Source: JAGQTE01 sp964648005 (lineage in GTDB: Bacteria; Actinomycetota; Acidimicrobiia; Acidimicrobiales; Acidimicrobilacustridaceae). Taken from it: DNA of 7,535 bases. Shown piece by piece: positions 1 through 4,999 of this stretch. The notes below the pieces were generated by a model, which was not told where the DNA came from, did no database searches, and was given only the letters and a program-made list of their open reading frames with translations. Every line of letters begins with the position of its first letter. Within the stretch, counting starts at the first letter, position 1. The position numbers and the translations under genes are program-made. Location: the NCBI GenBank assembly GCA_964648005.1, contig CAZYKR010000218.1, forward strand, positions 1 through 7,535, given 5' to 3'.

Positions 1-173
1 TGGACGAGGCGGCCGCCCGCCGGGCGCTGCTCGAGCGCTACGGCATCGAGGTCGGCGGCGGGCTCGGTGCCTACGCCGGACGGGTGTGGCGAATCGGCTG
101 CATGGGCCACACGGCGCGCCCGCGCAACGTCATGTTGCTGCTCGCCGCGCTCGAGGAGCTGCTCGAGGTATGA
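1..173 (+). CDS. Class V PLP-dependent aminotransferase, C-terminal end (alanine/serine-glyoxylate aminotransferase type)
   Basis: Partial gene: only the last 57 codons including the stop are present, reading from base 3 (bases 1-2 finish an earlier codon) to TGA at 171-173. The visible 56 residues match the C-terminal small domain of alanine/serine-glyoxylate aminotransferases, with a helix, then GIEVGGGLG, then VWRIGCMGHTARPRNV, then a closing leucine-rich helix. In this family the arginine of the WRIG motif (codon 90-92 here) binds the substrate carboxylate. The enzymes transfer an amino group from alanine or serine to glyoxylate using pyridoxal phosphate in the cytoplasm. The PLP lysine lies upstream, outside the window. 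The stop overlaps the start of the next gene (ATGA), so the two are probably translationally coupled. Substrate preference cannot be read from this fragment. Confidence 0.87.
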   Translation, partial: DEAAARRALLERYGIEVGGGLGAYAGRVWRIGCMGHTARPRNVMLLLAALEELLEV

Positions 174-808
174 GGACGCCCCGTACCCGCGCCCGCGCCA
201 CGGGGGACGCCTCGTGGCTGGTCACGCTGTTCGGCCGCCGCATCCTGCTGCGCCCGCTCCAGTCCTCGGACTTCGTGGCGTGGAACGAGGTGCGCACGAC
301 CAACGAGGCGTGGCTGACGAAGTGGGAGCCGTCGCGCATCGTCGGGGCGCCCGACGTCGTCACCGACCCCGACGCCTTCGCGGCGCGCTGCTCGGCGCGG
401 CACCGCGAGCGCCAGCTCGGCACCGGGTTCGGGTTCGGGATCTTCGTCGACGGCGCGTTCGCCGGTGAGATCAACCTCTCGGCCATCCAGCGCGGCCCGT
501 TCCAGTCCGCCTACGTCGGCTACTGGATCGACGAGCGCCACGCTGGTCACGGCTACGTGCCCGAGGCGTTGGTGGTGCTGGCCCGCTACGCCTTCGAGGA
601 GCTGCAGCTGCACCGGATCCAGATCGCCATCATCCCCCGCAACCAGGCGAGCCGGCGCGTCGTCGCCAAGCTCGGCGTGCGCGACGAGGGCGTCGCCGAG
701 CGGTACCTCGAGATCAACGGGGTGTGGGAGGACCACGTCCGCTACGCCATCACCGCCGAGGAGTGGGACGTGCGCGGCCCCCAGTGGCTTGCCGACTGGG
801 TCGACTAA
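170..808 (+). CDS. GNAT family N-acetyltransferase, RimJ/RimL-like
   Basis: A 212-residue protein of usual RimJ/RimL size. Residues 22-45 (GRRILLRPLQ, then SSDF) form the typical first strand and helix. Residues 113-121 (SAYVGYWID) are the central strand. Residues 124-132 (HAGHGYVPE) carry the acetyl-CoA pyrophosphate loop, here with His where Arg or Gln is common. Residues 156-169 (PRNQASRRVVAKLG) are the family's conserved asparagine/serine helix ending in KLG. Family members acetylate protein N-termini, such as ribosomal proteins, or small amines; the substrate here is unknown. I chose the ATG at 170 because it overlaps the upstream stop as ATGA and has GAGGAG at 153-158. A longer start at base 86 would run into the aminotransferase gene. 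Its stop overlaps that of the convergent crotonase gene by 4 bases. Confidence 0.93.
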   Translation: MRTPRTRARATGDASWLVTLFGRRILLRPLQSSDFVAWNEVRTTNEAWLTKWEPSRIVGAPDVVTDPDAFAARCSARHRERQLGTGFGFGIFVDGAFAGEINLSAIQRGPFQSAYVGYWIDERHAGHGYVPEALVVLARYAFEELQLHRIQIAIIPRNQASRRVVAKLGVRDEGVAERYLEINGVWEDHVRYAITAEEWDVRGPQWLADWVD

Positions 809-1560
809 CGGCCCGAGATCTTGGCCTGCAGGGCGGCGAGGCGTTCGGCGAACTCGGGCTGGGTGATCGACCACAGCTGATCGACCAGCTCACGCTCGAG
901 GGCATCGGGGTGGGCGTCGATGTCGGCCACGTCGTCGATCGTCGCCTTGATGCGCCGCACCAGCTCCGGGTTGGCGGCGGCGGCCTTGGCGGCGAGTCCC
1001 CGTGCCGTGGCGAGCAGCTCGTCGTCGGGCACGCACCGGTAGGCCACCCCCAACCGCTCGGCTTCGGCGCCGTCGATCACGTCGCCGAGCAGGACCAAGG
1101 CCTTGGTGGTCTGCGGCCCGACGAGGCGACGCATCATCCAGGTGTGCCCGCCGCCGGGGTGCAGGCCCAGCTGGAGGAAGCGGGTGTCGATCCGGGCGGA
1201 CGCGCCAGCGACGATGACGTCGCAGCACAGGGCCATGTTGACCCCGGCGCCGACAGCGGCGCCGTTGACGGCAGCGATCGTGGGCAGCGGCGACTCGGCG
1301 AGCCGGACGAAGCCGCGGTAGATCTGCCGCAGGCCCTCGTCGGCGGTGCTGCCGAGGTGGCTGAGGTCGGCGCCGGCGCAGAAGGCGGGCGGCGCCCCGG
1401 TCACGACGATGGCGCCGCAGTCGCCCGCTTCGAGGTCGTCGATGGCGGCCTCGATCTCGGCGACGAGCGCCAGGTCCAGGGCGTTGCGGCGGTCGGGGTC
1501 GTCGAGGGTCAGCACGCCGACGCGGTCGGCGAGCTCGACCCGCACGCGGGAAGCGGTCAC
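805..1560 (-). CDS. Enoyl-CoA hydratase/isomerase (crotonase) family protein lacking both classical catalytic glutamates
   Basis: A 251-residue protein, the normal crotonase length. The fold markers are present: the acyl-CoA oxyanion-hole segment FCAGADL at 60-66, and the second oxyanion region NGAAVGAGVNMALCCD at 99-114, followed by the PGGG turn at 135-138. Aligned by eye to rat mitochondrial enoyl-CoA hydratase, the two catalytic glutamates (Glu144, Glu164) fall on Asn108 and Phe128, so ordinary hydratase activity is unlikely. It could be an isomerase or hydrolase of another type, or a non-catalytic acyl-CoA binder such as reported for mycobacterial EchA6. GTG at 1558-1560 is chosen as start because it lies 4 bases after the upstream stop, has GAAAG 8 bases ahead (1569-1573), and the homologous sequence begins there. 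It is last in the - strand operon. Confidence 0.93.
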   Translation of the reverse strand: MTASRVRVELADRVGVLTLDDPDRRNALDLALVAEIEAAIDDLEAGDCGAIVVTGAPPAFCAGADLSHLGSTADEGLRQIYRGFVRLAESPLPTIAAVNGAAVGAGVNMALCCDVIVAGASARIDTRFLQLGLHPGGGHTWMMRRLVGPQTTKALVLLGDVIDGAEAERLGVAYRCVPDDELLATARGLAAKAAAANPELVRRIKATIDDVADIDAHPDALERELVDQLWSITQPEFAERLAALQAKISGR

Positions 1561-1564
1561 AGGA

Positions 1565-2608
1565 TCAACTTTCGTGGTCGCGCACGACGGCGGGCGAGTG
1601 CCGGAAGAACTGCTCGACGTCGCGCTCGTAGCGGTAGGTCGGCTGGGTGGAGCCGACGTTGGTGCGCAGCCGGGTGGCCTCGATGAAGGCCTCGACGGCA
1701 CCGGCGGAGGTGTAGGAGTACCGGAAGCCGGCCTCCTTGAGGCGGCGGTTGTCGGCGCCGCGGCCGTACCGCAGCAGGTCGAGCAGCTCGTCGGGCAGCT
1801 CGACGCCGAACATCTTCAGGGGCACGGCGGCCCACGACGCCCCGTAGGGCGGGAGCGCGATGGTGCGCTTGCCGCAGATCTTGGCGACCTCGGTCCAGGG
1901 CAGGAGGCCGTCGCCGGCCACGTTGTAGATGCCGGGCAACCCCTCGGCCAGCACAAAGAGCATCGCCCGGATCACGTCGTCCTCGTGGACGAACTGGAAG
2001 CGCGGGTCGAAGCCGGCGAGCTTGGGCACGAGCGGCAGTTCGAGTGCCCGCGACACCGGCGTGACGATGTCGGGCCCGAGCACGTTGGAGAACCGCAGCA
2101 TCGTGACGTTCACGTGGGGGTTGTCGATGGCGAAGTCGCGCACGTAGCCCTCGACGGCATCGAGGCTGCGCTCGACGCGTCGGCGCGGCGAGTGGCTGCG
2201 CGGCGTGAGCTCGTCGAACCACACCGGGTCTTCCTTGGCGGCGCCGTAGACGTAGGTCGAGGACTTCACGACGACGTCGCGCACGGTGGAGCCGGCCTGG
2301 GAGGCGGCGGCGAAGAGGTTCATGGTGCCGATGACGTTGATCTCGTGCATCGTCTTGGCCCGCATCATCGTGGAGTCGACGACGAGGAAGGTGTGCACGA
2401 TCGTGTCGATCTGCGCCGCCCGCACGATGCGGCTCAGGATCGAGTAGTTCTCGTCGGTGCGGACGTACTCGGTGCGCTCGAGCTCGATCGTCGGCTCCCG
2501 GGTATCGAGCCCGATGATGACGTCGACGCCGGGATCGGCCTCGAGGGCCTTGGCGGCGAGCCCGCCCCAGAACGTGGCCAACCCGGTGATGAGGACGCGC
2601 TTGCCCAT
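1565..2608 (-). CDS. NAD-dependent epimerase/dehydratase-like protein (extended SDR, atypical active site)
   Basis: A 347-residue extended short-chain dehydrogenase/reductase. The N-terminal Rossmann strand and loop are KRVLITGLATFWGG (3-16), with the middle glycine of TGxxGxxG replaced by Thr12. IIGLDTREP (31-39) supplies the cofactor-binding acidic residue. KSSTYVYG (115-122) is the conserved SS..VYG strand. The Tyr-x-x-x-Lys pair normally found about 20-30 residues later is absent: that stretch (140-155) is arginine-rich and runs into SLDAVEGYV. A YGAAK string at 121-125 matches the pattern but sits too early. LRFSNVLGP (171-179) and FVHEDDV (206-212) are typical of the substrate half. It resembles, from memory, mycobacterial GalE2/Rv0501, a family without proven epimerase activity. 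ATG at 2608 has TGAGG 7 bases upstream. The acyltransferase gene ends 9 bases upstream; the crotonase gene starts 4 bases downstream. Confidence 0.9.
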   Translation of the reverse strand: MGKRVLITGLATFWGGLAAKALEADPGVDVIIGLDTREPTIELERTEYVRTDENYSILSRIVRAAQIDTIVHTFLVVDSTMMRAKTMHEINVIGTMNLFAAASQAGSTVRDVVVKSSTYVYGAAKEDPVWFDELTPRSHSPRRRVERSLDAVEGYVRDFAIDNPHVNVTMLRFSNVLGPDIVTPVSRALELPLVPKLAGFDPRFQFVHEDDVIRAMLFVLAEGLPGIYNVAGDGLLPWTEVAKICGKRTIALPPYGASWAAVPLKMFGVELPDELLDLLRYGRGADNRRLKEAGFRYSYTSAGAVEAFIEATRLRTNVGSTQPTYRYERDVEQFFRHSPAVVRDHES

Positions 2609-2615
2609 CGACGAA

Positions 2616-2620
2616 CCTCA
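2616..2620 (-). promoter_or_regulatory. Ribosome binding site of the SDR gene, overlapping the acyltransferase stop
   Basis: On the - strand, TGAGG lies 7 bases before the SDR ATG (2608). Its first three bases are the TGA stop codon of the acyltransferase gene. Stop and ribosome binding site are thus shared, which supports translational coupling of the two genes and fixes the ATG at 2608 as the start. Confidence 0.6.
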
Positions 2621-3568
2621 GCCGAACCAGACCGAGCGGCGCTCGCGCAGCATGTCGTACAGGGCGGCCTGGATCTGCTCACGGACCTTCTCGGCCTCGT
2701 CCATGATGCGCGACTTGGAGTAGCGGTCCTGATCGGGCGGGACGTCGAAGGTGATCGGCGGCAGCACGCGCAGCTTGAACTTGGCGGGGAAGTAGGCCAC
2801 GGCGCCGAGCACGGGTCCGAAGACCAGTTGGTTCGCCGTGATCGGGAAGTACGGGAGCCCGGTGGCCTTCGCCGCCAGCGATGACTTCCACACGATGGGC
2901 ATCGACTCCTCGGCGCCCATGACGGCGATGGGGATGACGGGCACCCCGGCCCGCATGGCGATCTCGACGAAGCCGCCCCGCCCGAACCGCCGGAGGCGGT
3001 ACCGCTGGTTCCACGTCTTGCCGGGCCCCTTGGACCCTTCGGGGAAGACCAGCACGAGCTGGTTCTGCTCGCGCAGCAGCCGGTAGGCGTTGTCGGGGTG
3101 GGCGACGACGCCGCCGAGGCGCGCCCAGTAGGTGCCGACGACGGGGAGGCTCTTGAACAGCTGGTCGGCCAAGCCGTACACGGGTCGCTCGAGCTCGGTC
3201 TCGATGCCGTGCATGATCACCGGTGCGTCGGAGGGCACCGCGGCGGCGTGGTTCGCCACCAGCAACGCCCCGCCGTCGGTCGGGATGTGCTCGAGGCCTT
3301 CCCAGGTGGCGCGGAACCACCGCTCGTACACCGGCTGGTACATGCGACGGGCGATGGAGCGCATGTGCTCGGAACGTCCCCATTCGTCGACGTCGGAACG
3401 GCGGGGGTCCGGGAGCGGCTCGTCGTCCATCTCCGAGCGGGGCACGTGGACCAGCGACGCCGTCTCGTCGGCAAGCTCGGCGACATGGGCCAGGGCGGCG
3501 GCCGTCTCGGCGATGGCGGCCTCGACGCGGGCGGCCTCGTGCGCTTCCTCCGGCTCGGACGGCGACAT
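2618..3568 (-). CDS. Lysophospholipid (1-acylglycerol-3-phosphate type) acyltransferase, PlsC family
   Basis: A 316-residue acyltransferase. Residues 5-40 are a charged, alanine-rich helix that could form a coiled coil. The catalytic domain starts near residue 75. Motif I is VANHAAAVPSD (104-114), with His107 and Asp114 separated by six residues rather than the textbook four. Motif III is VFPEGSKGPGK (174-184), and motif IV is VPVIPIAVMGAE (209-220). The family transfers an acyl chain from acyl-CoA or acyl-ACP to a lysophospholipid or similar acceptor at the inner face of the membrane. No clear transmembrane helix is visible, so it is probably peripheral. ATG at 3568 is used; it lacks an obvious ribosome binding site, so a start somewhat further in is possible. 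It is followed after 9 bases by the SDR gene, a pairing I remember from mycobacteria (Rv0501/Rv0502, there in the other order). Confidence 0.93.
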   Translation of the reverse strand: MSPSEPEEAHEAARVEAAIAETAAALAHVAELADETASLVHVPRSEMDDEPLPDPRRSDVDEWGRSEHMRSIARRMYQPVYERWFRATWEGLEHIPTDGGALLVANHAAAVPSDAPVIMHGIETELERPVYGLADQLFKSLPVVGTYWARLGGVVAHPDNAYRLLREQNQLVLVFPEGSKGPGKTWNQRYRLRRFGRGGFVEIAMRAGVPVIPIAVMGAEESMPIVWKSSLAAKATGLPYFPITANQLVFGPVLGAVAYFPAKFKLRVLPPITFDVPPDQDRYSKSRIMDEAEKVREQIQAALYDMLRERRSVWFG

Positions 3569-3603
3569 GGCGGCGATGTTACCGGTGTGCCGTCGTGCGG
3601 TCC

Positions 3604-4551
3604 TCAGTCGGCCTCGTCGCGGTGGTGGGCCTGGCCCTGTTCGCACTCGTCGAGCAGCGGGCACCACCGGCAGGCCGGCCCGGGGCGCCGCGACGGCTCG
3701 GCGCCACCGTGGCGCAGGGCGAACAACCGTCGGGCACCGTCGACCGTGCGTGCGACGGCGGCGTCGAGCACCGCGTCGTTGACCACCTCGGGATGCGCCC
3801 GCGCCTCGTCGAGGTAGTACGAGGCGACCAGGCGGGGCGGTGTGCCGAGCCGGATCGTCTCGACGAGCGCGTAGTAGCGCAGGTCGTCGACATGGCTGGG
3901 CGCGAACCGTCCGGTCTTGAGGTCGAGCAGGACCTTGCCGGCGCGCGTGCCGCGGGCCTTGCCCAGCGAGAGGTCGATCTTGCCGCCGAGGACGATGCGC
4001 CCGTCGCACAGCTCGACCCGCACGCGGCTCTCCGTGACCGGGACCCAGGCCCGCAGCAACGGCGGGAAGCACTCGAGGAACTTGGCGACATGGTCGTTGG
4101 CGACCGATCGCAGGTCGGCCCGCTCGACATCGCTGGCAGTGCGCAGCCAGTCGGCCAGCGAGCCGCCGCCGTCTTCGAGGCGGGCGGTGGCCTCGTCGAC
4201 CAGCTCGAGCGGTGTCGGCTCGCCGCGCCAGTGGACGCTGAGCTCGATGGCCTTGTGCACGACGGTGCCGCGTGCCAGCGGTGGCGACCAGGCGAAGGCA
4301 TCGTCGACCAGGTGGCGCGCCTCGCACCCATGCACCCCGGACAGCTCGTGCTTGGTGACCCACAGAGCGTCGTCGCGGTCGAGCTGTTCGGCAAGGGGCC
4401 ACAGCTCCCCTTCGAGCAGGACCTGCAACCGGGTGCCGAGCCCCGGATCGAACTCGGGCCGGTCCTCGGCGCGGGCGCCGAGCAGCTCGACGATGGCCTG
4501 CTGCGCCGGGTTGTAGGGCACCTCGTGGAAGGAGCGCTCACCGCCGGACAT
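3604..4551 (-). CDS. PD-(D/E)XK nuclease family protein, RecB/AddB/Cas4-like with predicted Fe-S cluster
   Basis: A 315-residue protein whose motifs follow the RecB/AddB/Cas4 nuclease order. LSGVHGCEAR (70-79) gives the N-terminal cysteine Cys76. RGTVVHKAIE (94-103) gives the conserved His99. GGKIDLSL (189-196) gives Asp193. VLLDLKTG (207-214) gives Asp210 and Lys212. HVDDLRYYAL (220-229) gives the tyrosine of the QxxxY-like helix. CRWCPLLDEC (294-303) gives Cys294, Cys297 and Cys303. One early and three late cysteines is the layout that holds a 4Fe-4S cluster in AddB and Cas4. All metal-binding and catalytic positions appear intact, so nuclease activity, probably exonuclease, is expected. 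No helicase domain, no cas genes and no Add/Rec partner lie nearby. ATG at 4551 has AGGGTGG at 4556-4562. The DNA substrate and biological role are unknown. Confidence 0.88.
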   Translation of the reverse strand: MSGGERSFHEVPYNPAQQAIVELLGARAEDRPEFDPGLGTRLQVLLEGELWPLAEQLDRDDALWVTKHELSGVHGCEARHLVDDAFAWSPPLARGTVVHKAIELSVHWRGEPTPLELVDEATARLEDGGGSLADWLRTASDVERADLRSVANDHVAKFLECFPPLLRAWVPVTESRVRVELCDGRIVLGGKIDLSLGKARGTRAGKVLLDLKTGRFAPSHVDDLRYYALVETIRLGTPPRLVASYYLDEARAHPEVVNDAVLDAAVARTVDGARRLFALRHGGAEPSRRPGPACRWCPLLDECEQGQAHHRDEAD

Positions 4552-4555
4552 CGCA

Positions 4556-4562
4556 CCACCCT
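4556..4562 (-). promoter_or_regulatory. Ribosome binding site of the PD-(D/E)XK protein gene
   Basis: AGGGTGG on the - strand, 4 bases before the ATG at 4551, in the 23-base space after the 129-residue protein gene. It is a close but imperfect match to the Shine-Dalgarno consensus and supports the chosen start. Confidence 0.45.
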
Positions 4563-4574
4563 ACGGGCCGCCCC

Positions 4575-4964
4575 TCAGGCGGCCGCCGCATGGTCGGCTG
4601 GGGGAGCGGCACGCGTGCGCTGCCGTGACGAGCGAGCCGGTCGGGGCCGTGGCGTCTCGGGTTGGTCGACGACCAGAGCGGCGACGGCGGTCCACAGGGC
4701 ATCGCGGACCGGGGCTGCCGCCGCACCGTCGAGTCGGTTGGCGACCACGACCCCCTCGATCATGTCGGCGACGACCGCGGCCCACGGCCGGTCGCGCAGC
4801 GCCACCGACACCGTGGTCGTGCCGTCGCCGTTGCGGCGCACGGCCCGCGCCACGGCGTGGTCCTTCGGGGGGCTGCGGAACGACGGGGCGCCCAGGCCGA
4901 GCCGGTGTGCGGCCCGGCCCAGCGCCTTGGCGGTGTGTGCGAACCGGAGTGTGTTGCCTTCCAT
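4575..4964 (-). CDS. Hypothetical protein, 129 aa
   Basis: I do not recognise a named family. The protein has three parts. A basic N-terminal region (1-34) contains LRFAHTAKALGRAAHRLGLG and then APSFRSPP. The compact core (about 38-100) reads as two or three beta strands (VRRNGDGTTTVSVALRDRPW) followed by helices (WAAVVADMIEGVVVANRL, then a tryptophan-containing helix). The tail (103-129) is rich in Arg, Pro and Ala and probably disordered. There is no signal peptide or membrane segment, so it is probably cytoplasmic. ATG at 4964 is the first sensible start but has no clear ribosome binding site. It lies 35 bases after the NHL gene and 23 bases before the nuclease gene, so it is very likely co-transcribed. 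Codon use matches its neighbours, and the strand-turn-helix pattern looks protein-like rather than a chance frame. Confidence 0.72.
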   Translation of the reverse strand: MEGNTLRFAHTAKALGRAAHRLGLGAPSFRSPPKDHAVARAVRRNGDGTTTVSVALRDRPWAAVVADMIEGVVVANRLDGAAAAPVRDALWTAVAALVVDQPETPRPRPARSSRQRTRAAPPADHAAAA

Positions 4965-4999
4965 CGCCGACGAGTATGCGCTGGGGGTGTGACACTCAG

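Noticed and set aside
86..808. Longer acetyltransferase start at base 86
   Set aside because: It would overlap the aminotransferase gene by 88 bases with low-complexity Arg/Ala sequence; the ATGA overlap at 170 is a standard coupled start.
71..874. A 267-codon open frame on the - strand
   Set aside because: Antisense to the acetyltransferase, whose GNAT motifs are clear; no motifs in the mirror frame.
805..1701. Longer crotonase start giving 298 residues
   Set aside because: The added segment overlaps the end of the SDR gene in another frame and is Ser/Pro/Thr-rich. The GTG at 1560 fits the family length and lies just after the SDR stop.
1346..2884. A 512-codon open frame on the + strand
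   Set aside because: It lies antisense to the crotonase, SDR and acyltransferase genes. Its translation is low in structure and rich in Gly/Asp/Val/Arg, the usual mirror frame of high-GC genes.
2618..4402. Extension of the acyltransferase to 594 residues by an upstream start
   Set aside because: The extra N-terminal part is an out-of-frame reading of the nuclease gene, very rich in Arg/Ala/Pro. The family domain and a normal length are obtained from the ATG at 3568.
3604..4551. A Cas4 gene marking a CRISPR locus
   Set aside because: No repeats and no cas genes in the window, and 315 residues is longer than typical Cas4; the shared cysteine layout is common to several nuclease groups.
3223..4992. 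A 589-codon open frame on the + strand
   Set aside because: Antisense to the nuclease, the small protein gene and part of the acyltransferase gene. Composition is Arg/Pro/Ala-rich without recognisable motifs, while the opposite strand shows real domains.
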